A stretch of DNA of 64,000 nt from a virus. Made by a program: the position numbers and the translations under genes. Where the stretch lies: IMG/VR virus record IMGVR_UViG_3300044940_000489, positions 1 to 64,000 of that record. One strand, 5' to 3'. How positions within the stretch are numbered: the first letter of the stretch is position 1; each line of letters begins with the position of its first letter. The notes under the pieces were generated by a model. The model saw only the letters and a list, made by a program, of their open reading frames with translations. It was not told the DNA's origin and did not search any database. Shown here piece after piece: positions 10,155 through 20,311 of this stretch.

Positions 10155-12680
10155 TTATTCTGTGAGCGGTATCGTGATTGGCAATATCCCGTTCCCTCTT
10201 CGCACAGAAGCCGCAATGGTCATGACAACAGAATCCCCGTTAGGCACAATGTCAATAGCAGATGGGGCGTTAAATCTGGGGTCTGACGCAAAGGATGTGT
10301 TTATTCTGTTAATGATCCCGTCAATATCTAGCTCGGCCATGCTTGATCCTACTTCGACGCCGCCGCCGTATTCTGGATGAAGCAGATTTGTTCCGGCTAT
10401 TGTTGCCATCTTAAGTTTAGCGGCTTGCAGCAGGTTTGTTTTGCCAAATGCCAAATTAGCAAAGCCGTCTGATGTAATGGCAAGATCAAAATTTGAGTCT
10501 AGTAGTAGGTCGATTTTTGAGAACTTTACCATTTCTGGATCATCGTCAATAAATGTAATGGGCCGCGTTTCCAGATTGCTTGCGTCTGGGGAGCCATCCG
10601 CTGGTATGTATACTTGCCGCATGCTATTTATAGTATTTGGCAAATATGCTCGTATTTTTGCATTATCGGCGGTTGTCCAGTTTGCCAGATCAGGTTCGCC
10701 GTCAACTACAATCTGATAATTAGTGGCCGTAATTTTATTAATAGCTTGAATTTTTCTACGAGACGATTTTTGAGTATCGCTCAATAGAAAAATAGTTTGA
10801 TTGATCTGTAGATTGGCATTTGTTGCGATATTAAAAGAATTATTCGATCCGTTAGCGATAAAGTTGTAAGTAAATCCGTCTTCATCAACATAAGGATATT
10901 GCAGGCCGTTTAAGGCGGCGATTTCTTGCCATCTTAATGGTGTACCGAGATAGGCTGCGGAAAGCTCCTCTAGCGTTGACCTGAAGGGGAAGGGCACAGC
11001 AAACTTGCTAACTGGCTTAGTAAAATCTATGCCTGCTGCCTGCGTGCTCCCTTCCCAATAGTCTAGGGCGTTGAGGGCCCTAGATGGATTGCCATTGGCA
11101 TTTTCGTTTGATGACAAGCTGTTTCTCTTACTGCCGTCTGCAATAGATGCCAGTAATTCTGCAATCGCGTCCTGAATGGCATAAAGAATGTCCCACTCTT
11201 CATCGGTCGCGGCCTTAAGAGATATGTCGATTGACAAGGAGTTAGACAGGGCTTGAAGCTCTTCCGCCAAGGCGATATAGTCGCTCTCATCGAGGAGGAG
11301 GGCCGATTCGATAGCTTCCTGCAAAGCATTAATTTGAGAATCGGTGAGAGGGAGTGAATCTATTTCTATTGCATCAGTAAGATCTATGCTGTCTAGCGAA
11401 GAAGACTTCAAAAGCTGCTGCGTGCCTGTACCTGCAAAAGGCAGAGCTGAACCAGATCCGTTAACTGATAGGGCAATGGCCCGCATTTTGCCATCAAATA
11501 GTTTCCTTAGCTCTTCATTTGTTCTGGACAGGGAGTCCCAGTTAGCGGCCACAGAGGTCTGGAAAGAATCTCTAAGGCTTTTAGGGAAATCGGCTATTGT
11601 TTTTGGAATAGAAAGGACTTCCTTTGTTCCAATTATAATATTATTTATGGGACCGTAAATATTGGATTCGACATCCGCACGCGCATTTGAGATAATATTT
11701 TTAAATTTAGACGCGGTTTTCCTGAAGCTTCTAAGTGCATTGAAAAGTCTTCTAGTCGCTCCGATATCTGATCTGATGGCGCCGACGCCCGGATCTACCG
11801 GCGAAACCCCGGATCTTCCTGATATATCGACCGCTGACCATGCGATCATGTTGAGGCTGTACTGGTACTCCATGGGGCTACTAGCGCTTTTTCTGGTTGT
11901 AAATGCTTGGGGAGTAACAAGATAAGTCTGCTTATCTTTCACCATTTCAAATGCCAGCCTGTAGGCCTTGCCTGCAGGACTCTTTTTGAGTTCGGCATAG
12001 CTTTCCAAAAACATTCTGAGCATATGATATTGGAAGTAACCAGTTTGTCTCAGGTCTCCTGATTGCGCAGGGTCTACACTGTTTCTGCCCTGACTTCCTG
12101 AACCTATTTGCCCAAATGCGGAAACCGTATTTTTAACGCTGCTTACGAATGACTGTGCTGCAGAAATAGTGCCAGCAAAAAGAGTCCCGATGATGCTAGT
12201 ATTAGGGTTTTTGGCATCATTTTGCAATCTTCCAAGAAAAATTCCAGTAGTGGCGTTAATATTGATCTGCTTAAGAGGGATTCCATTGTGCTCTTCAAGA
12301 ATCCCAAGGCTAGTTACTGTTACCTTGGAAGCGAACTGTGAATTAATAACTAAATCCTGTGGATTGATTGGAAGCCTAAAGCTTGCTACGGATGCATAGC
12401 CACTGCCAATAACCTGCAGGACATGGAGCACATAAGGAAAATTTTGATTCCAATCTAATCTAGATGTTTCGTTAAACTTTTCTATATTAATGGCCCGGCC
12501 CATAAGGCTTGAAGATATGAAAGTCTGCTGCCCCTCAAGAGACTGTATTTTCCTTATTTGAGAGAGATCATCTCCTTCCAATTTGTTGCCGATACCGACT
12601 CCGCTGGCGAGATCCCTCAGCTGTCTGGGGAGTTGCTCAGTACTAAAAATTTGCTTACTATTAATATTTCCAAAAGGCAT
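10155..12680 (-). CDS. Baseplate protein with LysM-like region and C-terminal gp25-like domain
   Basis: This 841-residue protein has an N-terminal region (to about residue 330) like tail proteins that bind the hub (FRLPINPQDLVI followed by SQFASKVTV). A middle LysM/gp53-like stretch lies near residues 555-595 (EELSAAYLGTPLRWQEIAAL, then NGLQYP). The C-terminal 110 residues match the gp25/GpW baseplate wedge pattern (GxANLAFGKTNLLQAAKLKM, then HPEYGGG, then a final beta region). These functions are commonly on separate polypeptides. The start follows a good AGAGGT ribosome site. Confidence 0.7.
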   Translation of the reverse strand: MPFGNINSKQIFSTEQLPRQLRDLASGVGIGNKLEGDDLSQIRKIQSLEGQQTFISSSLMGRAINIEKFNETSRLDWNQNFPYVLHVLQVIGSGYASVASFRLPINPQDLVINSQFASKVTVTSLGILEEHNGIPLKQININATTGIFLGRLQNDAKNPNTSIIGTLFAGTISAAQSFVSSVKNTVSAFGQIGSGSQGRNSVDPAQSGDLRQTGYFQYHMLRMFLESYAELKKSPAGKAYRLAFEMVKDKQTYLVTPQAFTTRKSASSPMEYQYSLNMIAWSAVDISGRSGVSPVDPGVGAIRSDIGATRRLFNALRSFRKTASKFKNIISNARADVESNIYGPINNIIIGTKEVLSIPKTIADFPKSLRDSFQTSVAANWDSLSRTNEELRKLFDGKMRAIALSVNGSGSALPFAGTGTQQLLKSSSLDSIDLTDAIEIDSLPLTDSQINALQEAIESALLLDESDYIALAEELQALSNSLSIDISLKAATDEEWDILYAIQDAIAELLASIADGSKRNSLSSNENANGNPSRALNALDYWEGSTQAAGIDFTKPVSKFAVPFPFRSTLEELSAAYLGTPLRWQEIAALNGLQYPYVDEDGFTYNFIANGSNNSFNIATNANLQINQTIFLLSDTQKSSRRKIQAINKITATNYQIVVDGEPDLANWTTADNAKIRAYLPNTINSMRQVYIPADGSPDASNLETRPITFIDDDPEMVKFSKIDLLLDSNFDLAITSDGFANLAFGKTNLLQAAKLKMATIAGTNLLHPEYGGGVEVGSSMAELDIDGIINRINTSFASDPRFNAPSAIDIVPNGDSVVMTIAASVRRGNGILPITIPLTE

Positions 12681-12689
12681 GTTGACCTC

Positions 12690-14201
12690 TTACAGTTCCT
12701 TGTAAAGTCTTGCCAAGTCGCCAACTTGGTAAGTATTGGGAATAGGGCTATCCAGTTTTACCTGATTGGTACCCATAATTTGAATAATAACTCTTTTAAT
12801 GATCGGCTGTGTTTCTGACACAATAAATACTTGGTCACCAGCTAATAGGCCAGTGTTTGACTTAAGTTGAAGTATTGGAGTATCATCAACCGCCGTTATC
12901 TGTCTTGTTAAAAAATATTGGTCATATTCACCAGAAAGCGCAGTATTACTATTTTTTAATTCCGAAAGTGCACCGCTTGACTGTTCTGCAGCATAATATC
13001 TTCTAAGGCTACCTGTTGCGCGGTTAATTCTAAAATTTAGCCATTTATACCTTAAGTAGTACCTGTTTGTTTGATCTGTAGCCGTGAATTCATTTCCAGT
13101 CTGGGACAGTGAGGCTCCTGAGCTAGTGCCGAGAGCCGCTTCGATCTGGGTAATTCTTGTAGGAATAAAAGCAAGTCTAGCTGATACCTCTGCCATTAGA
13201 GGAGCCATGCCTGTAGGGGTATATTTAGCTCCAACGCCAGTATTGGGAAGGGCCTGCCATGTGTCTATTATTGCCTTGGCGTTCTGTACACCGAGCAGTG
13301 CCGTAGCGTTCTGGTTTTTAAACAAAGTTCTCTCTTCTTCATGTCCAGTCAAAGCGGTTATTTGGGCATCTATTTTGCCCTCCCACTCAGTTACCAGAGA
13401 GTTGATAGTATTTGTTATAGTGGTTAGCAGCTCTTGAAATAATGAAGAAGTTAAGTTTTCTCGCTCAGTGGTAGTAAAGGCTGCGACCGTGTTATCTAGG
13501 GTCGGTGAGGATATACCCAAAGCCGAAGGGATGACGCTTGCCACGGTGACTGAGACGGATGGCACGATAGCGGTAACTTGATATAGGCCGCTTGCGGCTC
13601 CGGCATAGGCATAGACCAATTCGCCCACAGCCAATCCAGTAGTAGTAGCAGCTGGGAGTACGGTTCCAGTAGTGGGCCCAGCAGGAAGGGTTCCCGTTGT
13701 TGTAATTAGAGCGGGAGTTCCGCCGGTAATGCCGTTAGATAGCCTAAACTCCATCTGCTGCAATCCTTCAGACACTACGGTATTATTCAGAATATTAAGC
13801 TCTCTGCGTGAGTCGGTTGATGTTGGATGAAATCTGCCCCTTACTCGGTTATTAGTAAAAGGACCGCTTTGAATGAGTGGAATATTATATAAATAAGCGG
13901 GCGTGGGGCTAGTAGGGAAAAAGAAATGCGAGGTTGGAGTTTGAGCAGCGGCTGTGACATCTGTATTAGTGTAGGTGTCGGCCACTTGCCCGTCCATCTG
14001 CCTAGCTTCAGATTCGTACTTATTTACTTGGGTTGAATAGAAGGTATAGAAAATATTATTAGAATTGTCAACCTTCTGAAGCTTCTGCTTCTGCTCGTTA
14101 AAAGAATCCTCTGACTTTGTAAAAGCCTCGTTTTCCGTGGCAATATTGACTTGCCTACGAGTAATGGTCTTTTTATCTTCATCAGAGAATGCTATCGGCA
14201 T
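12690..14201 (-). CDS. Tail/baseplate protein of unknown function
   Basis: This 503-residue protein lies between the spike gene and the gp25-fusion gene. The N-terminal 80 residues are charged and probably coiled (EDSFNEQKQKLQKVDNSNN). Two short beta segments of the TGLxxGDxVF type occur near residues 195 and 455. A helical stretch around residues 250-300 contains FQELLTTITNTINSLVTEWE. No family is recognised. Position in the baseplate operon and its composition support a structural role, perhaps a trimeric connector between spike and wedge. Confidence 0.6.
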   Translation of the reverse strand: MPIAFSDEDKKTITRRQVNIATENEAFTKSEDSFNEQKQKLQKVDNSNNIFYTFYSTQVNKYESEARQMDGQVADTYTNTDVTAAAQTPTSHFFFPTSPTPAYLYNIPLIQSGPFTNNRVRGRFHPTSTDSRRELNILNNTVVSEGLQQMEFRLSNGITGGTPALITTTGTLPAGPTTGTVLPAATTTGLAVGELVYAYAGAASGLYQVTAIVPSVSVTVASVIPSALGISSPTLDNTVAAFTTTERENLTSSLFQELLTTITNTINSLVTEWEGKIDAQITALTGHEEERTLFKNQNATALLGVQNAKAIIDTWQALPNTGVGAKYTPTGMAPLMAEVSARLAFIPTRITQIEAALGTSSGASLSQTGNEFTATDQTNRYYLRYKWLNFRINRATGSLRRYYAAEQSSGALSELKNSNTALSGEYDQYFLTRQITAVDDTPILQLKSNTGLLAGDQVFIVSETQPIIKRVIIQIMGTNQVKLDSPIPNTYQVGDLARLYKEL

Positions 14202-14204
14202 TTT

Positions 14205-15311
14205 CTATGTACCTACCAAAACAGTGGATGAGCCTGTTACAATATTAGAGACTACTGGAGCGCCGAGATTACCAACGCCTATACAAATACTGACTCCAGC
14301 CACGGCCACTGGAAGTGCGCCGTTTCCTATAAGATTAAGATTGCCCTTAAGCTGCGCTATTCCGTTTGACTCAATAATTGCATTAGTGCCAGCCTTAATC
14401 ATGGCGTTTCCTTGAATCTGTACGTTCCAATTACCGCCTGACTTAACATTCATGTTACCAGTAGACTCTTGTTTTAAGTTGGCCTGTGATGAAAGCTCTA
14501 AGTCGGACTTAGACTTAAAGGACCCCTTGCCGCCAGCATCGATAGCAGTGTCCTTAGCTGAGGATTCTTTGATGTTCCCAGAGGAATTCATGCTGATACT
14601 TTTGGCAGCCTTATCTATTGTAATAGATTCTGCGCCGTTAGTCCACACCGACTTCTTATCTTTTCGGCTGATTTCCCAGCTTTGGTTTTCATTGTCTGAA
14701 ATTTTAATCCCGCCGTCCTTATCAATTTTAATTTTAGTACCGGCGGCTGCGGAATTAGTTTTATTGCCGTCTGCATCGAGTAGGCTATTAAACTCTAAAG
14801 TATATTCGCCGTCTTTATTAATATTAATATTTATTCCATTAAAGTTAAAGTCGTAAAACTGGCCATCGTCTTTTGAGTATTTTTTCTTAAATTGTGGACT
14901 AGTAAGTCCTCCAACAATTACGGCGTTTCCTGCATCTGGCTTCCCATCTATACAAAGCAGTAGTACTTGGGAGCCCTTTACGTAAGTGCCCTTAGCGTCC
15001 TCAGCCGGAACTCCTGGGGCCATAGTTACAGTAAGCGAATTATTTTGAGAGCCAAAAAGATTATGCGCTTTACAGCTTTTATAGACAGAAATATTAATGC
15101 CGACTTTCTGATCTCCGTGGGCAACAAGCACATCGTACTCGATCTGAGTTTTAGTGACTGACCCAGGTTCGTCTGGATACGTAATTCCGATAACATGACC
15201 AATCCTAAGGGCGTAGTTTGATTGCCTAAGGTTAGTTATGTCTATTCCACCTCCAACTTTTAAGTTGGAGGGCACCATTGTTCCGTCATCTAATTCGTTT
15301 GGATTAAACAT
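14205..15311 (-). CDS. Baseplate spike protein, gpV-like (OB fold plus beta-helix)
   Basis: This 368-residue protein has the gpV/gp5-type organisation. An N-terminal OB-fold region (about residues 30-130, with RIGHVIGITYPDEPGS and KGSQVLLLCIDGKPDAGNAV followed by GG) precedes a repetitive beta-helical stalk (residues 150-320, many SxGNxxxxSxxxxxIDAxG repeats). It ends in a hydrophobic Gly/Val-rich tail (GVSICIGVGNLGAPVVSN). The spike would sit at the tip of the tube and pierce the outer membrane. The start overlaps the hub stop by one base (TAATG). No lysozyme domain is present. Confidence 0.8.
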   Translation of the reverse strand: MFNPNELDDGTMVPSNLKVGGGIDITNLRQSNYALRIGHVIGITYPDEPGSVTKTQIEYDVLVAHGDQKVGINISVYKSCKAHNLFGSQNNSLTVTMAPGVPAEDAKGTYVKGSQVLLLCIDGKPDAGNAVIVGGLTSPQFKKKYSKDDGQFYDFNFNGINININKDGEYTLEFNSLLDADGNKTNSAAAGTKIKIDKDGGIKISDNENQSWEISRKDKKSVWTNGAESITIDKAAKSISMNSSGNIKESSAKDTAIDAGGKGSFKSKSDLELSSQANLKQESTGNMNVKSGGNWNVQIQGNAMIKAGTNAIIESNGIAQLKGNLNLIGNGALPVAVAGVSICIGVGNLGAPVVSNIVTGSSTVLVGT

Positions 15312-17134
15312 TATTTATTACCTGAATTGTCTGTTGCTTTGTTTTTAGATACTAAAGGTTGGCCATTTTCAAGAACGGCTGTATCTGTAAATCCTGGAGC
15401 TATCTGGTCCGGCATATCATCTCGTCTATTGGGCTGCGTTATATTGTAGCTGTCTTTTCCGTCTGCAAGTACTCCATTTGAGAGCTGTATAGTAGTATAG
15501 AAGCCCTTTTGGCCAGTATTTTCTTCTACATTATACACATGGGAAACGCCTTCGATATGAAAAAGCCTGCCGTCAAATTCTAGATTATCGCCGATACAGA
15601 TCGGAAGCTGTATGCCTGGGGTTGTAATGGACCCATTAAGTTTAAGGTGGCCGTTATGGTAGAAGTCCCCTATTAATGCGGTCCAGTCCCTTATGGAGAG
15701 AAGAGTGCTCCCCTTAACGAGGTCCAAATTAGTATTTAGAACTTGCATTTTTACGCCATGACGTGCGATATCTATTCTGTCGTCCGAATAATTCCCATTA
15801 GCTATTTGTGCTTGCATGCTTCTAGCCGGATCAGCGCCAGGATATTCCAGAAGTGCTCCGTATACCTGTACAAAGTTGAATCTCAAGGAATCTGATGTTC
15901 CTATGTTAAATGAGCTAATCGGATAGTCCTCTGCAAGTACCCATCTTGGAAGCTCGGCAAAGGCGGTGTGCTGCTTAATTTTATTTTTAAACTTTTTAAT
16001 AAGCTGCTGGCTTGTAAACGGAATCTGTCTGGCGACTAGCGTCGGAAACAAATCGCCGTTTGCATTAGGCTTGATGGCCACATACATTTCGTTAAGATAG
16101 CTGTTCAAATGTGATTGTATAATTTGCCATATACTCTGACCGCTAAAGCTTTCTGGAAGCGCCAAGTATGCGCCCTTTATAGGTGCCTTACAAAGTGATT
16201 CCCCCTGATTTACAGCAAAAGTGGCATTGGAGGGGAGATACGAATTTTGGTATTTCTGAATACCTATAATGCGCCTTAAAATTTGTGCATATTGAACAGT
16301 AGCTCTGGTTACGGACAACCCGAGCATCTTGGCTACAGATGCAGGAATTATGAAAGCCTCAGATGGGCTTTCTTGTGGACTGGATTTGCCTGGACCGAAG
16401 CCGAGGAAAAGGTTCACAAAAAAGGGCACCAGTTTTTGGGGGCTCAGGATGAGTTCGCCCTTACTCGGTATAAGAGATTTCCATGCGTTAGAAATCCTAG
16501 CTATAAACGCCAAGCCAGATATTTGTTTTTGCAATTCCGAACTTGGTGCATTCGCTCCGTCTGCTGCACCGCCCCTTTCGTTGGGCTGATAAAGTAGCGG
16601 GTTGTAGTATATCTGAGACTGAAATTCAGAAAAGCCCTTAAGTGTGATTAGAAATCTAATCGTCTTAACGCCACTTGGCATCATTCCATAAACTGCTCTA
16701 ACAGAATTGACCCTTCCGACAAACTTAAGGCCTGAGTCGTACTCGTTGGCTTTTTTATTTTCTCTTATCCTGATGCTTAAATCATTCATCTTTTGTCTGT
16801 CATTCAGTAGCCAAATCAGGCAGTGATCGCCTGGCGAAAGAATAGACATATAATTAAGATCTCCGGATGCCAAGGTCATTTCTGCGGATATAATCGGGGA
16901 TGTCTTTGAGGACGCTACGGTAATATTTAATATATCATTAGTCACGACATATTCTACGGAGGCAGTCTTGGACACTGATCTCTTGGCATTAGTCTTTGAA
17001 TCTATGGTGTCACTACCGTATTTAGTATCCTGGTCCCTATAAACTATGAATTTAACAATAGCATTTGGCTGGGATTGATGACTATCCTGATGACTCTGCC
17101 CAATCAATTGTCGCTGCTCATTCTTAAATATCAT
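15311..17134 (-). CDS. Baseplate hub protein, gpD/gp27-like
   Basis: This 607-residue protein lies between the tape measure and the spike genes, the normal place of the hub. Beta-rich N-terminal segments (AEMTLASGDLNYMSILSPGDH, GLKFVGRVNSVRA) look like the tube-type domains of gp27/gpD. A later part reads QSIWQIIQSHLNSYLNEMY and contains LKLNGSITTPGIQLPICIGD near residues 510-530, as in late-control gpD proteins that bind the spike. The C-terminus is polar. Homology is judged from pattern and context only. Confidence 0.7.
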   Translation of the reverse strand: MIFKNEQRQLIGQSHQDSHQSQPNAIVKFIVYRDQDTKYGSDTIDSKTNAKRSVSKTASVEYVVTNDILNITVASSKTSPIISAEMTLASGDLNYMSILSPGDHCLIWLLNDRQKMNDLSIRIRENKKANEYDSGLKFVGRVNSVRAVYGMMPSGVKTIRFLITLKGFSEFQSQIYYNPLLYQPNERGGAADGANAPSSELQKQISGLAFIARISNAWKSLIPSKGELILSPQKLVPFFVNLFLGFGPGKSSPQESPSEAFIIPASVAKMLGLSVTRATVQYAQILRRIIGIQKYQNSYLPSNATFAVNQGESLCKAPIKGAYLALPESFSGQSIWQIIQSHLNSYLNEMYVAIKPNANGDLFPTLVARQIPFTSQQLIKKFKNKIKQHTAFAELPRWVLAEDYPISSFNIGTSDSLRFNFVQVYGALLEYPGADPARSMQAQIANGNYSDDRIDIARHGVKMQVLNTNLDLVKGSTLLSIRDWTALIGDFYHNGHLKLNGSITTPGIQLPICIGDNLEFDGRLFHIEGVSHVYNVEENTGQKGFYTTIQLSNGVLADGKDSYNITQPNRRDDMPDQIAPGFTDTAVLENGQPLVSKNKATDNSGNK

Positions 17135-17143
17135 ATATTATTA

Positions 17144-19459
17144 TTACTCATTTGTTGCCGGTAAAGTGGCAGAAGCTCTGGCTCCGAACGCGCCTCTTGG
17201 TCCGATAGGCTGTGCATTGATTTGTTCAATTTTCTTAGTTAATTTATCAAGAGCGTCTGATAGCTTTTTGACCCCGTCAACTGTAAGATCAACGGCTTGT
17301 CCAAAATCTTTCGTAGCTTCCATTTGTTTATTAAATTCCTCAATATAGGAATCCATGTTAGTCCTAAGGCCCTGGATATCTTTTTCTGTTGCCCCCATGC
17401 CACGGAATCTTGCAGACTCTGCCTTTGCCTCTGCCGTACCGCCTCTTGCTGCAGCTTCCTGTTGAGACTTGAACGCATCTAAATCGGCTCCTGTTGGCTG
17501 ATCCAGTATACCTTCTCTAGTTAGAGCCATTCTGGCAGCTGATGCTGCTTGATCTGGGCTCATTTTATCTTGAGCTACCATGGTCATGGCAACGCCCATA
17601 ATATCCTGCTCTGTTATAGGCTGCCCTCTCTGCTTTTTCTTGCGGAGCGCCTCTATTTTCCCGCGCCCCTCTCTTGAGGTGACCGTTATGCTCTTGCCTG
17701 TCTCCTCAAGCATGGAGCGAAATTGCTCCTGGGCGCCGGGATCGGTAATGCCCAATACTTGCATGCCCTGCTCAGATAGCAGCTCTTCTCTCGACATTCC
17801 ACTAGCAGCAAGCAAAAAGTCTGTGCTATTGATACCCTGTTTCGCCATGAAGCCTTGAATGCCGCGCATTTTCTCAAAGCCTCTGTAGCCGCCCTGATTA
17901 AACATATTGGACAATGCCTGCTGTGCGCTTGCTGCTGCTTCTATAGTTCTGGCGTTAACGTCAGGTCCTACTCCCGACAACATTTCCTGTGCTATTCTGC
18001 CGGATTGGGTGGCAACGCTCTGGCTTTCTTGGTAGGCGGTTACAAGCTCAGTTACGCGCTCAAGAAGTCCTGAGTCTTCAATCCCCTTAGCTAGGCCGGC
18101 TGACATAATTTTTTCTAGATTATCACGCGCTTGCTGGGTGCCGCCTTGGCCTGCAAAGCCCAAGCGTCCGATAGCCTGCTGGGCCCCCTGTTGAGAAAGT
18201 CCTAGCTGAATAGCCGCAAAGGAAGACTGTGTGGCCATGTCGGCTGCGGCCATATTTCCGAATCGGCCTCTAAAACCGAGTGCCATCTGCTGAATCTGCT
18301 GAGGGTCCATCATATTGTTAATCGCAGACATGCGCATGGCAAATCCTGAAGAATCTCCCATTTGCAGCAAGCGATTAGTTTGATATGTTTGCCCCTGCTG
18401 AGCCCTAAACTGATTATAAATATACGGGTCGATCGACTGGGCTTGCGCAATCTGAACGCCCTCTTGAAATTTTGCTAATCTAAAGGATTCCCTGTCTCCA
18501 GGGTTAAGGAAATATTTTGCTGTATTAAGTGCAGAGCTTCCGGCCAGCGCCGCTCCACCAATGCCTATGGCACTGCCTACTATTCCACCGGCTAGTGTTC
18601 CTAATCCGGGAAAAACTGATCCTATAGCTGCACCTACCTTTGCTCCAGTAGCGCCTGCTCCAAGCATTGCTGCAACTCCTCCGGCCAGTCCAGCTACTCC
18701 GGTAAGTGCCCTTGCTGCGTCCTCTTTTGCAAGTTGAGATTTTGCATAGGACATCGCCTTTTCGTCCTGGCGATTTTTTACATTCATTATTGAAGTAAGT
18801 AAGTTCCCCTCGCGTGCTTCTATTTTACGGCCAACTAGCAGGGAGCCCGCTGATCCCGTATACTGTGCGTTAGTGGCCTGCGCTTGCTGAAATGCCCTAA
18901 CGACAGCAGATCCTCCTCCGGCAACTGCAGCTACTAACTGAGCTATGCCCATAGGCCCGCCCAGGGCCGATGAAATGCCTCCGCCTCCGCCTGATCCTAC
19001 CAGCTGCGATAGGCCGCGCACTTCAGACAGTTTCTCCTGTCCCATGCCAACTGCTTGGCTGATGCGAGACTCTTGCTTTTTGATTACGTCCTCTGAAGCA
19101 CCCATTCTTTTTAGGCGATCTAGGGCGCGAATTTTAAGCTCGACTTTTCTTGAGATAGCATCTAGCTGCTTCTCTGACTCTTTTAGATAATCTTTAGCAA
19201 TGTTCTTGGCGGCCTGACTGACTTTATCCCAAGACTTAGATGTTTTAACGCCTATTCGGTCAAGCTCTCGCGACATTTCAAGGATCTTTTTGACTGTATC
19301 ATTGATGCCGCCTGGTGCATTTGGCGAAGAAGCACCTGAACCGCTACTGCCGGTAGCGACTCCACCAGTTTTTTTGGTTAAAGCGTCCTGCATCCTCTTA
19401 ACGTCTTTATCGTCAACTTTAAGCCTAATTAATATATTCTTTACTATATCGTCGGTCAT
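17144..19459 (-). CDS. Tail tape measure protein
   Basis: This 771-residue protein is directly downstream of the two tail-chaperone-like genes, the standard order. It is largely helical, with Ala/Gln-rich stretches and a central glycine-zipper hydrophobic region at about residues 250-310 (LTGVAGLAGGVAAMLGAGAT, then GAAIGSVFPGLGTLAGGIV) suited to membrane passage on DNA injection. The start ATG overlaps the chaperone stop as ATGA. With the usual relation of about 1.5 angstrom per residue, the tail would be roughly 115 nm; this is an estimate. No peptidase motif was seen. Confidence 0.85.
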   Translation of the reverse strand: MTDDIVKNILIRLKVDDKDVKRMQDALTKKTGGVATGSSGSGASSPNAPGGINDTVKKILEMSRELDRIGVKTSKSWDKVSQAAKNIAKDYLKESEKQLDAISRKVELKIRALDRLKRMGASEDVIKKQESRISQAVGMGQEKLSEVRGLSQLVGSGGGGGISSALGGPMGIAQLVAAVAGGGSAVVRAFQQAQATNAQYTGSAGSLLVGRKIEAREGNLLTSIMNVKNRQDEKAMSYAKSQLAKEDAARALTGVAGLAGGVAAMLGAGATGAKVGAAIGSVFPGLGTLAGGIVGSAIGIGGAALAGSSALNTAKYFLNPGDRESFRLAKFQEGVQIAQAQSIDPYIYNQFRAQQGQTYQTNRLLQMGDSSGFAMRMSAINNMMDPQQIQQMALGFRGRFGNMAAADMATQSSFAAIQLGLSQQGAQQAIGRLGFAGQGGTQQARDNLEKIMSAGLAKGIEDSGLLERVTELVTAYQESQSVATQSGRIAQEMLSGVGPDVNARTIEAAASAQQALSNMFNQGGYRGFEKMRGIQGFMAKQGINSTDFLLAASGMSREELLSEQGMQVLGITDPGAQEQFRSMLEETGKSITVTSREGRGKIEALRKKKQRGQPITEQDIMGVAMTMVAQDKMSPDQAASAARMALTREGILDQPTGADLDAFKSQQEAAARGGTAEAKAESARFRGMGATEKDIQGLRTNMDSYIEEFNKQMEATKDFGQAVDLTVDGVKKLSDALDKLTKKIEQINAQPIGPRGAFGARASATLPATNE

Positions 19460-19932
19460 TCTTCGCTCTTCTTATCTTCCTGATTTATTATTTCGCCGAT
19501 CTTATTAAGCTTATCACTGAAGTTCTTTACAAACTCATCAGTTTTGGCGACTAGCTCTGCCTCCGCTTTAGCCTTCTTAGCGGCTTCCTGCTTCCTAAGC
19601 ATTTCGTTCTGCATAGCTATCCATGACTCATCGTCAAGTGCTTCCTGCTCCGACTTAAGCTTTTTAATGTCTCCTGAAAGTACGGGCAGCCATTTATTAT
19701 AAAGCTCTTCTTGGTGCTCCTGTAACTGCTCAGGCGATAGCCCTTCCATCATGTCTTCAAAATAATAAAGGGCCACCTCTTGCGGCGTCAACTCTTCATA
19801 AACTTTTTTTAGAGGAGTATGGTAGGTCCTTGAGTAGTAGCGATAGCAGGTCTCAATGAACCTGGCAACGGTTTCGCTCTTTACATTATGTAGAGCTATT
19901 TTTTTAAGATTTTGAAGGTCCTTCAACAACAT
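19456..19932 (-). CDS. Tail assembly chaperone, downstream frame
   Basis: This 158-residue helical, highly charged protein (QEALDDESWIAMQNEMLRKQ, then EAAKKAKAEAELVAKTDEF) sits just before the tape measure gene. Its frame overlaps the upstream gene by 29 nt and is displaced by +1 relative to it. The ATG at 19932 has only a poor ribosome site (GACGCAGAAA). It could be made as a separate protein or as a frameshift extension, as for lambda G/GT and P2 E/E'. The role would be to bind tape measure protein and recruit tube subunits. Confidence 0.65.
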   Translation of the reverse strand: MLLKDLQNLKKIALHNVKSETVARFIETCYRYYSRTYHTPLKKVYEELTPQEVALYYFEDMMEGLSPEQLQEHQEELYNKWLPVLSGDIKKLKSEQEALDDESWIAMQNEMLRKQEAAKKAKAEAELVAKTDEFVKNFSDKLNKIGEIINQEDKKSEE

Positions 19933-20311
19933 TTTCTGCGTCTACCTGATTTGCCTGTTCTTCTAGCCTTTTTGACCAGTCCTGCTCGGCCTCGTTACAT
20001 TTAATTAATAGCTGATAGAGAGGTTCACGGTCGATAAGGAGCTGACCGTATCTTGTGCCATTCCACCACTCTGGGCCATCAACAATACGAACAGAAAGCT
20101 CTGCAATCGTAGAGGCCCTGAGCTTGGCATCTTCAGATGTGTCACTTGTAGTTCTTGGGAGAAGTTGGGAGTACATTCGCTCAATAGCAATCACGTCTGC
20201 GTGAGTAAGCACCGCCTTAATCCTAAAGGTCCCCATAAACCTAGATTTAGTTTTTTCACCAATAACATCCAATACAATGGACATTATTGTGTCAGGAATT
20301 TTACCTATCAT
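19904..20311 (-). CDS. Tail assembly chaperone, upstream frame
   Basis: This 135-residue protein starts the tail-distal operon. It ends 29 nt inside the next gene. The N-terminus reads MIGKIPDTIMSIVLDVIGEK and the middle holds EWWNGTRYGQLLIDREPLYQ. Position immediately before the tape measure pair identifies it as the likely lambda-G-equivalent chaperone. Its end is followed by an A-rich string (TCT TAA AAA AAT), where a +1 or -2 slip would join the two frames. A candidate promoter lies 65 bp upstream. Confidence 0.65.
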   Translation of the reverse strand: MIGKIPDTIMSIVLDVIGEKTKSRFMGTFRIKAVLTHADVIAIERMYSQLLPRTTSDTSEDAKLRASTIAELSVRIVDGPEWWNGTRYGQLLIDREPLYQLLIKCNEAEQDWSKRLEEQANQVDAENVVEGPSKS

